This document shows positions 17,165 through 26,181 of a DNA stretch of 64,000 nucleotides, in pieces. Source of the stretch: Nocardia mikamii NBRC 108933 (GTDB lineage: Bacteria > Actinomycetota > Actinomycetes > Mycobacteriales > Mycobacteriaceae); the NCBI RefSeq assembly GCF_001613505.1, contig NZ_BDCM01000017.1, positions 182,407-246,406 of the forward strand, given 5' to 3'. The number at the start of each line of letters is the position of its first letter. Position 1 is the first letter of the stretch. The position numbers and the translations under genes are program-made. A model generated the notes under the pieces. It was given only the letters and a program-made list of their open reading frames with translations. It was not told where the DNA came from and did no database searches.

Positions 17165-17599
17165 TTACCGTACGGTGACGGTCATCGAGAACCGCTGGCC
17201 CGGGTTGGCCTGATCCCACGGCCGCACCGACACCAGGCTCAGCCGGGTGCTGCCGGCGCGGGCAGCGGTGAAGGTCCACACGCTGGTACCGGGCGCACCC
17301 GGCATCGAGCTGCCCGGCCGGAACACCGGGTCACCCTCCTGGGCGAGCACCCCGCGGTCGACTTCACCGATCTGCCAGACGTAACCGGTCGTCGGGTTGT
17401 CGGGCAGGGCCACCGCCAGTTCCTGACCGACCTCGAGGGTCGTGGTCCCGCCGTCGCCGTCGGTACCGACGATGATCGGCTCCGATACCGCCTGCACGGC
17501 ACCGGGCACCGCGGGAATCGGGTCGGCCCCGGCAACCGCATTCGCCCCACCGGCCGTCAGCGCCAGACCGAACACAACCATCAGCAAAGGTGTACGCAC
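17165..17599 (-). CDS. Secreted chagasin-like (MEROPS I42) cysteine protease inhibitor
   Basis: A 144-aa protein starting at GTG behind GGAAGGA. A signal peptide (hydrophobic LLMVVFGLALTAGGANA) is followed by an immunoglobulin-like domain. All three inhibitory loops of chagasin are present: NPTTGYVW (L2), the Gly-rich GAPGTSVWTF stretch (L4) and VSVRPWD (L6, RPW). Known chagasins block papain-type (C1) peptidases, so this exported protein probably guards against host, predator or own cysteine proteases. It follows the methyltransferase gene on the same strand by 47 bp but has its own ribosome binding site. Confidence 0.82.
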   Translation of the reverse strand: MRTPLLMVVFGLALTAGGANAVAGADPIPAVPGAVQAVSEPIIVGTDGDGGTTTLEVGQELAVALPDNPTTGYVWQIGEVDRGVLAQEGDPVFRPGSSMPGAPGTSVWTFTAARAGSTRLSLVSVRPWDQANPGQRFSMTVTVR

Positions 17600-17646
17600 C
17601 GCATTCCTTCCATATTCAAACGGGCGTCCACACCCTACCGTCGTGC

Positions 17647-18453
17647 TCAACTCAGCAACGCCAAACCGCCATAGGCACCGGAGAATTCGGGATGCTCCCC
17701 CACGTCCGCCGGATTGTCCGGCCGCCACAACGGCAGATGCACCAGTCCTGGTTCCAGCAACGGCCAGTCGTGGAAGAATCCCGCGATATGGTTTCTGTCG
17801 CGCAGCACGATCTCGGTCGAGGTGCGCCCCGAGAGCTTCTGCGCCTCCAGCACTTCGACCGGCTGCCCGTCGGCGGTGGCATGGGTGATCGCCAGATAGC
17901 TGCCCGGGGCCACGGCCTGCTGCAGCCGTGCCACACATCCCGCCGGATCGGCCTCGTCCGGGACGAAATGCAATACTCCCAAGAGCAATACGGCGATCGG
18001 CCGGTCGAAGTCCAGCACCTCCCGCACCAGCGGATCGTTCAGAATCGTGTCCGGCTGGGCGACATCGGCCTGCACGACCGCCGCATGCGGGTTGCCATCC
18101 AGAATCGCCCGGCTGTGCGCCACCGCCACCGGATCGATATCGACGTAGACGACCCGCGCCCGCGGATTGCGCGCCTGCGCCACCTCGTGCACATTGCCGA
18201 CGGTCGGAATGCCCGAGCCCAGATCCAGGAATTGCGTGACGCCGGCATCGACCAGATGACGCACGCAGCGACGCAACAGATCTCGATTGGCGCGCATGGT
18301 TTCGGCGACATTCGGAGTGAACGATTCGATCTGGCGGGCCAGTGTGCGATCGATCTCGAAATTGTGCATCCCGCCGACGAAATAGTCGTAGACCCGGGAT
18401 GCGCTGGGCCGATCCAGGTCGATGCCTTCCGGCGCCCAACTAGGTCTGGTCAT
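17647..18453 (-). CDS. PF04672-type SAM-dependent methyltransferase
   Basis: A 268-aa protein with the family hallmark RVYDYFVGGMHNFEIDR close to the N-terminus and the SAM motif FLDLGSGIPTVGNVHEVA near residue 95, followed by VVYVDIDPVAVAHS. This large family is expanded in filamentous actinomycetes and has no settled function. The ATG at 18453 has a GGAGAGG site. A longer open frame upstream is non-homologous. Confidence 0.88.
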   Translation of the reverse strand: MTRPSWAPEGIDLDRPSASRVYDYFVGGMHNFEIDRTLARQIESFTPNVAETMRANRDLLRRCVRHLVDAGVTQFLDLGSGIPTVGNVHEVAQARNPRARVVYVDIDPVAVAHSRAILDGNPHAAVVQADVAQPDTILNDPLVREVLDFDRPIAVLLLGVLHFVPDEADPAGCVARLQQAVAPGSYLAITHATADGQPVEVLEAQKLSGRTSTEIVLRDRNHIAGFFHDWPLLEPGLVHLPLWRPDNPADVGEHPEFSGAYGGLALLS

Positions 18454-18569
18454 CGCAACCTCTCCGGAATTGAACCCCGCCGGAAGGCGAAGCCACGCAA
18501 TCGTATTCGACACACGTGCGAAACTCCCGCGGTTCACACGAAGTCCACGCCCCGGCTACCATCGTCGAC

Positions 18570-20738
18570 ATGGCGTGGGATGGGTCCGAACACGACGGTC
18601 CGCACGCCGACCTGGCGCACCGATGGGCAGCGGCGCTCGGCGGCGGGGTCCGCGATCACGTCGTACCCATGAGCGTTTCCGAGGCCCACCAGTTGCTGCT
18701 CACCCTCGCCCGGGGGTTGATCGGCGCCGCCGACTCCGGCGGTACCGCGCGGGTCGCCGAACTGGGCGGCGATCTGGCCCGCGCTCATTTCGTCGGCGAC
18801 GAGGTTCTCGGCCGCACCATGACGGTGCTGGCCACCTACTTCGCCGAACTCGACATCGCCTCCGGCCGGGCCGCGGAATTGATCGGCGCCTTCGCCGGTG
18901 GTTACGTGCGAGCGTTCCGGGCCTGGCTGCTCAGCGAACAGGAAAGTGTGCGCACCGCCGACATCGCGGCGCGCAGTGTGGTGGAGGAACAGTTGCGTGC
19001 CAGTGAGGCCCGATTGCGGGCCGTGTTCTCCCAGGCCGGGATCGGCACGGGGCTGTCGGATATGACCGGCCGGATCATCGAGGTCAACAACGCGTTCGCC
19101 GCCATGCTCGGCTACGAACCGGAACAGATGTACGAACTCGAGGTCACCGACCTCACCCATCCCGACGACCCGCCGGGCATGTGGGAGCTGTACGCGGGTG
19201 TGCTGCGCGGCGATCACGACCATGCGCAGATGGAGAAGGCCTATCGTCATCGCGACGGGCATACCGTGTGGACCAATATCAACGTCTCGCTGATCCGTGA
19301 CGATCACGGCCGGCCGCAGTACACGCTGGTCCTGGTCGAGGACATCTCCGAACAGCGCGAGCTGCGCGAGCGGCTCAGCTACCGCGCCCATCACGATCCG
19401 CTCACCGGACTGGCCAACCGGTCCCGGTTCTTCGACGCCCTCACCGAGGCCTTCGCCGACCCGGACGCGCGCGTCGGCCTGTGCTACGTCGACCTCGACC
19501 ATTTCAAGGCCGTCAACGACACCTTCGGCCATTCCATCGGCGACGAACTGCTCACCCGCGCGGCGGCCCGGCTGTGCGCGTGCGCGGTCGGCGAGAACAA
19601 TCTGGTGGCCCGCATGGGCGGCGACGAATTCGTCATCCTGGTGCCCCGCACCCGACGCCGGCGCGAACTGATCGACCTCGCCCGCACGGTGCTCGACGCG
19701 TTCACCGTGCCGTTCGACATCGACGGGCACCGGTTGCGGATCGGGGTCAGCATCGGCGTCATCTCCGAACAGGCCGCCGAAACCACCACCGAAGAGCTGC
19801 TGCAGGCCGCCGATTCGACCATGTACTGGGCCAAGACCGACGGCCGCGGCCGCTACGCGGTCTTCGACCCCAGCCGGCGCCGCCGTGAGCACACCCGCGC
19901 CGAACTGCTCGCCGATCTCCCGGGCGCGCTCGCCCGCGGCGAATTCTTCCTCGACTACCAGCCGATCGTGGATCTCGGCGACCATCGGCCGGTCGCGGTG
20001 GAGGCGCTGGTGCGCTGGCACCACCCCCAGCTGGGAATTCTCAGTCCCGCACGGTTCATCGACCTGGCCGAGGGCGGCGGCCACATCATCGCGCTCGGCA
20101 CGGTGGTGCTCGAGCAGGCGTGCCGGGAGGGGCGGCGCTGGTGCGACCGCTTCGGCGACAAGGCGCCGGTGGTCAGCGTGAACGTCTCGGCGGAGGAGGT
20201 CGCCGATCCGGCGTGGCTCGAACGGGTGCAGAAGATCGTGGCCGATACCGGAATCCCGCCGGACCGGCTGCAATTGGAACTCACCGAGCGCACCTTCATG
20301 CACGCGATCGGGCGGCCGCTACAGGCGCTGCACACCCTCGCCGAATCCGGAATCCGCATCGCCATCGACGATTTCGGCACCGGCTATTCCAATCTCGCCT
20401 ATCTGGGCCAGCTTCCGCTGCACGTGGTGAAACTGGCCGGGCCGTTCATCCACCGCATCCGCAATGCCGGCACGGTCGGCCGCAGCGATCTGCTGATCCT
20501 GGAGACGATCATCGACCTCAGCCACGATCTGGGCCTGAGCGTGACCGCGGAATGTGTGGAAACCCGGCATCAAGCCGATCGGCTGCTCGGACTGCAGTGC
20601 GATACCGCCCAGGGCTGGTACTTCCACCATCCGGTGCACGCCGACGTGATCGCGGATCTGCTCGCCCGCGAACTCGTCGAGCCCGGGTCGCTGCCGCTCG
20701 AACTGCCGGGCTCGCTGCCGAATCCGCACGGCCGCTGA
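18570..20738 (+). CDS. PAS-GGDEF-EAL cyclic-di-GMP turnover protein
   Basis: A 722-aa protein with an N-terminal helical region (1-140), a PAS domain (about 145-265), a GGDEF domain (about 275-435, active-site MGGDEF intact) and an EAL domain (about 450-705). The EAL domain keeps the metal and catalytic residues in VEALVRW, SVNVS, ELTE, DDFGTGYS and TAECVET, but the usual LKIDRSFI is VKLAGPFI, losing the Asp after Lys. No RxxD inhibitory site precedes GGDEF. So the cyclase looks competent and not product-inhibited, and the phosphodiesterase is possibly altered. Cytoplasmic, no membrane helices. Confidence 0.9.
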   Translation: MAWDGSEHDGPHADLAHRWAAALGGGVRDHVVPMSVSEAHQLLLTLARGLIGAADSGGTARVAELGGDLARAHFVGDEVLGRTMTVLATYFAELDIASGRAAELIGAFAGGYVRAFRAWLLSEQESVRTADIAARSVVEEQLRASEARLRAVFSQAGIGTGLSDMTGRIIEVNNAFAAMLGYEPEQMYELEVTDLTHPDDPPGMWELYAGVLRGDHDHAQMEKAYRHRDGHTVWTNINVSLIRDDHGRPQYTLVLVEDISEQRELRERLSYRAHHDPLTGLANRSRFFDALTEAFADPDARVGLCYVDLDHFKAVNDTFGHSIGDELLTRAAARLCACAVGENNLVARMGGDEFVILVPRTRRRRELIDLARTVLDAFTVPFDIDGHRLRIGVSIGVISEQAAETTTEELLQAADSTMYWAKTDGRGRYAVFDPSRRRREHTRAELLADLPGALARGEFFLDYQPIVDLGDHRPVAVEALVRWHHPQLGILSPARFIDLAEGGGHIIALGTVVLEQACREGRRWCDRFGDKAPVVSVNVSAEEVADPAWLERVQKIVADTGIPPDRLQLELTERTFMHAIGRPLQALHTLAESGIRIAIDDFGTGYSNLAYLGQLPLHVVKLAGPFIHRIRNAGTVGRSDLLILETIIDLSHDLGLSVTAECVETRHQADRLLGLQCDTAQGWYFHHPVHADVIADLLARELVEPGSLPLELPGSLPNPHGR

Positions 20739-20750
20739 CCTCGACGCATA

Positions 20751-20790
20751 CGGGCGGTGCGGTGGCCGTCGCCGGTCACCGCACCGCCCG
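20751..20790. terminator. Hairpin terminator, 14-bp perfect arms
   Basis: CGGGCGGTGCGGTG pairs exactly with CACCGCACCGCCCG across a 12-nt loop, between the convergent GGDEF/EAL and DHA2 transporter genes. Confidence 0.75.
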
Positions 20791-20804
20791 CGGTCAGCCC
20801 GGAA

Positions 20805-22418
20805 TCAGTACGCCGTACCACCGGTGGCCGCGCTGCGACCGTGCTTCATGAACACGACACCCACGAGCGCGATCGCCGCGGACGCAGCCACGAAGTAGAA
20901 GCCCAGCTCGTATCCGCGGTCGGCGAACAACAGCGGAATATCCTTGGTGGCCACATGATTTCCCGCCACCGAGATATCGGCGCGCACCGGATTGGCGTTG
21001 AGGAAGGCGGTCGCCACCGCGATGCCGATCGCGGCGCCCATCGACTGCATCACCCCGAGCATGCCCGCGCTGATGCCCTGCTGTTCGGCCGGGACGCCCT
21101 CCACGATGAGGTTGGGCGTCGAGGCGTAGTACAGGCCGAAGGCGAGCCCGTACACGGCGCTGATCAGCGCGATCACACTCCAGCCGTGATCGAGGACCGC
21201 ATAGGCCAGCCCGCTGAGCACCATCACCACCAGCGCCGACATCAGCGGCAGCCGGGCGCCGGAGCGGCGAATCCAGAAGCCGCCGATCAGCCCGGCGATC
21301 ATGCCGATCACCGCCTGCGCCAAGGCCACGTGCACCGCATACCCGAGCAGCGTCAGACTGTCGCCGTAGGTGTAGCCCGGATTCAGGCTCACCTGCACGG
21401 CCTGCGCCGGCAACATCTGCCCGGTCTGGGCGTGGATCTCGGCGAGCGTGCCCTGCACGACACCGGCGGTGACGTCCGCCGCGGGCGGCGACTGGGTCAT
21501 GTACCCCACCGCGTAACCCTGGTATCCGATCGTGAACGACGCCAGCAGCGCGACGAACAGCACCACACTCACCCGCGGGTGGAACAGCAGCTTCATATCC
21601 ATGATCGGTTGCCGCACGCGCATTTCCACGATCGGGAAAGCGGCCAGCAGCACCAGCCCGCCGACCAGCCAGGCGAGCGTGGACGGCTTCGCCCACCCCC
21701 AATCCTGCCCCTTGTCCAGGTAGATCAGCGTCAGCACCGCACCCGCGGCCAGCAGCACCGCACCGATGAAGTCCAGCCGCTGCGGCGTGCGCAGCCGCGA
21801 CTCCGGCACGATCAGCGCGACCAGCGGCAGCATGATCACGGTGAAGACGAACAGGAACCAGAAGATCGCCCGCCAGCTGTGATGATCGACGATGTAGCCG
21901 CCGATCAGCGGTCCGGCCACGGCCGAAACGCCCAGGCCGGTGGAGGCGACACCCAGCCCGATCGGCACATATTTGCGGGGCATGAGGTCGCGGATCAGGC
22001 CGTAGGAGATCACCGCGGTGGCGATCGCGGTGGCCTGCAGACCCCGGCCGAGCAGGAAGAGCATCCAGTTGCTGGTGATCGCGCACAGCGCGCAGCCGAT
22101 CAGGAACAGCACCCCGCAGAGCATGAACATCCGCTTCTTGCCCCAGATGTCGCTCATCTTGCCGATGAGCGGTGAGGCCGCGGCGCCGATGACGCCGAAG
22201 ATGATGATCGCCCAGTTGATGTTCGCGCCCTGGTCGGGGAAGGTCGGCGCGATCTGGCGCAGCGCCGCCGACACCATGACGAATTGCATGGGGGCGACCT
22301 CGGTGAACAGCACGATCACCGCGAGCACGGTGAAGATGCGCAGTGGGGACGCACCGTCGAGACGGCCGGTCGTATCGACCGGCTCCGACGGTGTCGTCGC
22401 TTCGAGGGAGGTGGACAT
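20805..22418 (-). CDS. DHA2-type (14-helix) MFS multidrug exporter
   Basis: A 537-aa transporter with about 14 membrane helices. Motif A appears as GKMSDIWGKKRMFM after helix 2, and the motif-C-like stretch GLGVSAVAGPLIGGYI in helix 5 marks antiporters. ATG at 22418 follows GGAGGGCAT. Upstream, GTGACA (22431) and TGTCAC (22460) form a loose dyad and GTGAAC is repeated, so a regulator is expected. The only candidate nearby is a decayed TetR fragment. The substrate is unknown. Confidence 0.88.
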   Translation of the reverse strand: MSTSLEATTPSEPVDTTGRLDGASPLRIFTVLAVIVLFTEVAPMQFVMVSAALRQIAPTFPDQGANINWAIIIFGVIGAAASPLIGKMSDIWGKKRMFMLCGVLFLIGCALCAITSNWMLFLLGRGLQATAIATAVISYGLIRDLMPRKYVPIGLGVASTGLGVSAVAGPLIGGYIVDHHSWRAIFWFLFVFTVIMLPLVALIVPESRLRTPQRLDFIGAVLLAAGAVLTLIYLDKGQDWGWAKPSTLAWLVGGLVLLAAFPIVEMRVRQPIMDMKLLFHPRVSVVLFVALLASFTIGYQGYAVGYMTQSPPAADVTAGVVQGTLAEIHAQTGQMLPAQAVQVSLNPGYTYGDSLTLLGYAVHVALAQAVIGMIAGLIGGFWIRRSGARLPLMSALVVMVLSGLAYAVLDHGWSVIALISAVYGLAFGLYYASTPNLIVEGVPAEQQGISAGMLGVMQSMGAAIGIAVATAFLNANPVRADISVAGNHVATKDIPLLFADRGYELGFYFVAASAAIALVGVVFMKHGRSAATGGTAY

Positions 22419-22684
22419 ATGCCCTCCGGAGTGACAGGTGAACAAGATGGCGTGAACCGTGTCACATTCCGAATGGTCCGAATATCACCGAACCCGCTCA
22501 GTGGGACCGAACTCGCGCATCTCGACGCCGTACGACACCGCGGCAGTGCACAATGCTCTGATGCTCGATGTGTACTACGGCTTGTTCCTGCTCTTGTTCG
22601 AAGGAGAGCGGCTGAGCCACATCTTCGGAGTGTGACGCGGCTTGGAAGGCCGTGCAGGTCACAGCGTTTCGTCCGTGACGTCGG

Positions 22685-22915
22685 ACGCCGTCTGGCGAGC
22701 GCGGCCGAATCCACCGTGAGCGCAACGGCGTCCGGTGATGACGCGTCGAGCTTGCCGGCGAGGCGCAAGAAGGCCGAGCCGTGCACCAGCCCCCACACGG
22801 CGATCGCCGTGGCGTTCGGATCGGTCCGGGGAATACCTGCCGCACAGCGCTTTCGACGAAGTTCTTGCTCGCCTCGGCGGCGACCCGTTCCGCGTCGTTC
22901 GAGCCGCAAGCGCAC
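22685..22915 (-). pseudogene. TetR/AcrR regulator remnant (C-terminal half, frameshifted)
   Basis: One minus-strand frame reads ERVAAEASKNFVESAVRQVFP and the next frame continues DPNATAIAVWGLVHGSAFLRL and AGKLDASSPDA. Joined, these match the ligand-binding C-terminus of WHG-type TetR proteins and align with the intact TetR at 34.7 kb (ERVAAVEAIHKYVESLVRQAFP, then ATAMWALVHGLAML). The N-terminal DNA-binding half is missing and a frameshift splits the rest. The flanks (22419-22684 and 22916-23097) show no convincing gene. Confidence 0.6.
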
Positions 22916-23097
22916 GGCACGACCACCACGCTTCCCAGGGGCGGGCACACTCCGCTGTGGGTGGCACCGGAGGCCGTCGCGGACCTGATCACGCGGTCAC
23001 CGAGAGCTGCGGAACGGTAGCGGTGTCGCGAAATGTCACGTAGTGGTCGTCTTCGAGCATTCCGCAGCACCGGCGGTCGTTCGTACCGTCGGTGCTC

Positions 23098-23952
23098 ATG
23101 ACAACCATCCGCGAGGACGTCGACGACCTCTCCCCGCACGACGACACCGCGCACATCGTCCGGTCGGTCCTCGATTCGCTGCTCCCGCCGGTGGGCGCCG
23201 AATTCGTGCTCGACCTGGTGTTCACCGTCTCGCTGATGCGGGTGATGGGACAGCTCGAGGGTGCGGCCGCCGTCGATCGCCGGGGGCGGGGGAAGGTCTA
23301 TCGCAACGGCGATCGGCGGGCAGCCGACACCATCGGCTACCTCACCGGCTGGATGTACGACGGCGCGAGCAGTGCCGCCACCCGGACCTCGGCCGCCGAG
23401 ATCAAACGGATCCACGACCGCATCGGTCAGCGCTATTCGATGTCGAACGAGACATTCGTTCACACCATCGCCTTTTTCACGGTGCAACTCGAATGTCTCA
23501 CCGATATCGTCGGCGCACCCGGATTCTCCGAAGTCGAGCGCGAGGCCCAGGTCCGGCACTGGCGCACCGTCGGCACGTATCTGGGTGTGCGGGACATGCC
23601 CGGCTCCTGGCAGGGCATGCGGCAGGCGATGCGCGCGTACGAGGCCGCGCCGGAGTGGTTCGGCCCCTCGGTCGCGGGCCATCGGGTCGCGGAAACGCTG
23701 TTGCGCCAGTTCGCGCATCGCCGCTTTCCGCGCGGATTGCGTTGGCTGGCACGCCCGCTCGTACTGTCCCTGCACGATGATCATGTGCTGGCGGCCTTGC
23801 GGATGCGGAAGCCGGCGCCTGCGGCGGTCGCAACGACACGAGCGGCGGTCCGGGCTGCGATCTCGGTGATTCGCAAGCTCCCGCCGCCCCGCAATGCGGT
23901 CACCTGCGCCCGGAACGGAACCGCGACGGGGTCGTGCCGTGCCAGCGCGTGA
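23098..23952 (+). CDS. Oxygenase MpaB-family (DUF2236) protein
   Basis: A 284-aa helical protein. The segment RIHDRIGQRYSMSNETFVHT, with the following FFTVQLECLTDI, matches the DUF2236/MpaB core, whose relatives include heme oxygenases such as the rubber-cleaving Lcp. No signal peptide is seen. The start is ATG 23098, with no clear ribosome binding site. The last 50 bp overlap the 3' end of the convergent AraC-type gene, so the Cys/Arg-rich tail may be extended. The substrate is unknown. Confidence 0.65.
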   Translation: MTTIREDVDDLSPHDDTAHIVRSVLDSLLPPVGAEFVLDLVFTVSLMRVMGQLEGAAAVDRRGRGKVYRNGDRRAADTIGYLTGWMYDGASSAATRTSAAEIKRIHDRIGQRYSMSNETFVHTIAFFTVQLECLTDIVGAPGFSEVEREAQVRHWRTVGTYLGVRDMPGSWQGMRQAMRAYEAAPEWFGPSVAGHRVAETLLRQFAHRRFPRGLRWLARPLVLSLHDDHVLAALRMRKPAPAAVATTRAAVRAAISVIRKLPPPRNAVTCARNGTATGSCRASA

Positions 23953-24927
23953 AAGCGTGGATGAAGGTGGCACGCTCGGCATATCCCAATGCGGCGGCAA
24001 CCTGATCGACCGTCCACTCGGTCGTGATGAGCAATTCCTCGGCGCGTGTCCGGCGCGCCTCGTCGAGCAGTGTACGAAACGAGGCGCCCTCGCGCGCCAG
24101 CCTGCGCTGCAGGGTCCGCTGGTCGATGTGCAGTTCGGCGGCGAGTTCGCTCAGCGATCGCACCGGGACGTCGCGGTCCGTCAGTCGCGACCACGCCAGC
24201 GATCGCATGCCCAGCTGCCTTGTCGCGAGCAGGTTTTCGCATTGCTCGATACAACTGCGGGCGGTGTCGGCATCCGCGTGCGGAAGGCGGCGATCGGCCC
24301 ACGTTTCCGGAACGTTCAGAGCTGTGCGGGGCGCATCGCAGACGAAGCGCTCGGCCGGGAAGAACTCGGCGAGACAGGACGCCCGATCCGCACCCAGCTC
24401 GAGCTCGATGCTCAGCGGCACCGCGTCACCGCGTCACCGAGCACCATCGGCACCAGCCCGGCGACGACGGTCAGGTCGCGCTCGATGACGAAGGCGCGCA
24501 CCTCGGTGTCGAGATCGTCGAATCCGCAGACCAGCCGCAACCGCGCATCGTCGTGCATCAGCGACAGATCGGCGTAGGTGTTGGTCAGATTCGCAAACCG
24601 CGTGGCCACCGACAGGGCGTCGGCCAGCGTGGGACTCGACAGCAGCGCGAAGACGAAGATGCCGAGATTGCCCAGATTCACCAGCCGGCCCGCCTCGACA
24701 CCCAGCCCCGGCCGGTCGCCGAGCAGACGAACCAGGTTGCCGATCACCGTGAGTTCTTGTTCGGCCATCACGGGCGTCGCTTTCCGGCGCAGATCATCGA
24801 GGCGTAATCCGCTGCCCCGCAGACAATCCGAAGGCGGTAATCCATGGTTCGCGCCCAATTCGAGCAGGCTCGCGACACCGCCCGACGTACCGCGCCGAAG
24901 GTCCTTCCACACCGGCCGCCGCATCAT
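23900..24927 (-). pseudogene. AraC-family regulator disrupted by an 8-bp tandem duplication
   Basis: Two frames together give a full-length AraC/XylS-type regulator of about 340 residues. The first (24412-24927) is the N-terminal sensing half with MMRRPVWKD and GLPPSDCLRGSGL. The second (23900-24421) carries the helix-turn-helix pair (LAAELHIDQRTLQRRLAREG, then VDQVAAALGYAERATFIHAFTRWHGTTPSRFR). The break coincides with GCGTCACC repeated twice at 24423-24438. Removing one copy restores the frame exactly (VLGDAVPLSIELEL). It is a recent loss, a sequencing error, or a switchable site. Confidence 0.75.
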
Positions 24928-24974
24928 CGGGCTCTACTCCGGCGCGGCTTCCGGTCGCGGCGTACCCCCGGCCG

Positions 24975-25109
24975 GCAGTCGACGTGAGCGCCGACGCGGG
25001 CGAGGTGGCGCGGCGCCACCAACCCGAGCCCACTGTTCGCTCCGGTGACGGCAACGGTGCGATGTGCGAAGGTGGGAAGATCCGGCGAAGTCCGAGTAGC
25101 GCCACTCAC
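24975..25109 (-). pseudogene. Short-chain dehydrogenase N-terminal remnant
   Basis: From GTG 25109 the minus frame reads the first 45 or so residues of an SDR, including the NAD(P)-binding motif TVAVTGANSGLGLV and ARVGAHV. Homology then stops abruptly next to the AraC gene. The fragment faces the decarboxylase gene across a shared promoter region, so it once formed a divergent pair with it. Confidence 0.55.
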
Positions 25110-25113
25110 ACCC

Positions 25114-25140
25114 CGAATGTAAGCGACGGTAACATTGCCG
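25114..25140. promoter_or_regulatory. Pair of GSTWACATTRCY boxes between SDR remnant and decarboxylase operon
   Basis: On the minus strand CGCTTACATTCG (25114-25125) and on the plus strand GGTAACATTGCC (25129-25140) face each other as an imperfect dyad. The same box recurs at 25180, 29125 and 31881. Confidence 0.5.
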
Positions 25141-25172
25141 TCAACAGCAGCGCCTCGATCTCCACCAATTTG

Positions 25173-25201
25173 TTGACAGTGCTTACATTGCTCGTTAACC
25201 T
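25173..25201 (+). promoter_or_regulatory. Promoter of the acetoacetate-decarboxylase-family operon
   Basis: TTGACA (25173-25178) and TAACCT (25196-25201) are separated by exactly 17 bp, a near-ideal sigma-70-type promoter. The spacer contains the box GCTTACATTGCT, so a repressor bound there would block polymerase. The start codon lies 42 bp downstream of the -10 element. Confidence 0.65.
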
Positions 25202-25242
25202 CATGTTCACGCCGTAAACATTCGCTTCGAGGAGCTGCACCC

Positions 25243-26160
25243 ATGCCGAAGACACTGGACGAGACGGTCGAGATCGACCTGGGCGGGCGCACGGTCACCG
25301 TCCCGAAAGGCGGTCTCTACGATCGCTACCGGATGAAGACCGATCTCGATGCCGTGGCCCGAGATCCGCGGGTCAGCAGTGTGGACTTCTTCCGCCGGCT
25401 ACCCAAGACCGCGGTCGAATCCAGGATCGGTCCGACGCTGACCCCGAACTTCTACTACCGCATGTCCAACGCCCGGCTGACCATGCTCGCGCGCTCACGC
25501 GCCATCCGGTCGCGCCTGCCCGAGGAGTTGGCACCCCTCGAGGTCGCCCCCGGCGTCGGGCTGGTCTCGGTCATGTTCTTCCGCTACGACGTGTGCGATA
25601 TCGACTTCTACACCGAGGCGGCGGTCGGGGTCGCGGTCCGGCCGGCTCGGCACGGGCGTCTCGGCTTCACCGATCTGCTCACCGCACTCGACGACGACCA
25701 CATCCACTCGTATGTGCTGTCTCTTCCGGTCAGTACCGAGATCGCCCAGGTCCGCGGGCACGACGGCTACGGTTTCCCGAAATGGGTCACCGCCCTCGAC
25801 GTCGACATCGATGGCGCTCGCACCACCGCACGCGTGGCGAACACCGACGGTGGTACCGATCTGGCACTGTCGGTGGCCACACCACGACAGAAGGCACACC
25901 GCACCGGCGAACGGGTCTCGAGCCTGACCTCCTACACCACGATCGACGGAGCGTGGCATTCCACCCTGAGCCAGATCAACCTGCTGTCGGCCGGAACCGC
26001 CCTGTTCCCACGCGGGATCGACCTGACGGTCGGGCAGGGCCGGATGGCCGACGACCTGCGCTCACTCGCGCCGATCACCACCGTCCGGCTCGACGTCATG
26101 ACCGAAGGCCAACTCGCGCTGCACATGCCGGCACCCACCTCGATTCCCAGCCGCAACTGA
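25243..26160 (+). CDS. Acetoacetate decarboxylase (ADC) family protein
   Basis: A 305-aa protein of the ADC fold. The family motif GYGFPKWVTALD near residue 185 contains the conserved Lys equivalent to the Schiff-base lysine, and VGLVSVMFFRYDVCDIDFYTE fits the barrel core. Many ADC-like proteins are not true decarboxylases but act on other beta-keto or cyclic substrates, so the reaction is left open. It is first in an operon with an aldehyde dehydrogenase (21-bp gap) and a reductase. GAGGAG lies 7 nt before ATG. Confidence 0.82.
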   Translation: MPKTLDETVEIDLGGRTVTVPKGGLYDRYRMKTDLDAVARDPRVSSVDFFRRLPKTAVESRIGPTLTPNFYYRMSNARLTMLARSRAIRSRLPEELAPLEVAPGVGLVSVMFFRYDVCDIDFYTEAAVGVAVRPARHGRLGFTDLLTALDDDHIHSYVLSLPVSTEIAQVRGHDGYGFPKWVTALDVDIDGARTTARVANTDGGTDLALSVATPRQKAHRTGERVSSLTSYTTIDGAWHSTLSQINLLSAGTALFPRGIDLTVGQGRMADDLRSLAPITTVRLDVMTEGQLALHMPAPTSIPSRN

Positions 26161-26181
26161 CCATTCTCCGGAGAGTCCGCC

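Noticed and set aside
22459..22635. Plus-strand frame of 58 codons ending HIFGV
   Set aside because: Third-position GC is low for this genome, no ribosome binding site is seen and no family is recognised; kept as unlikely.
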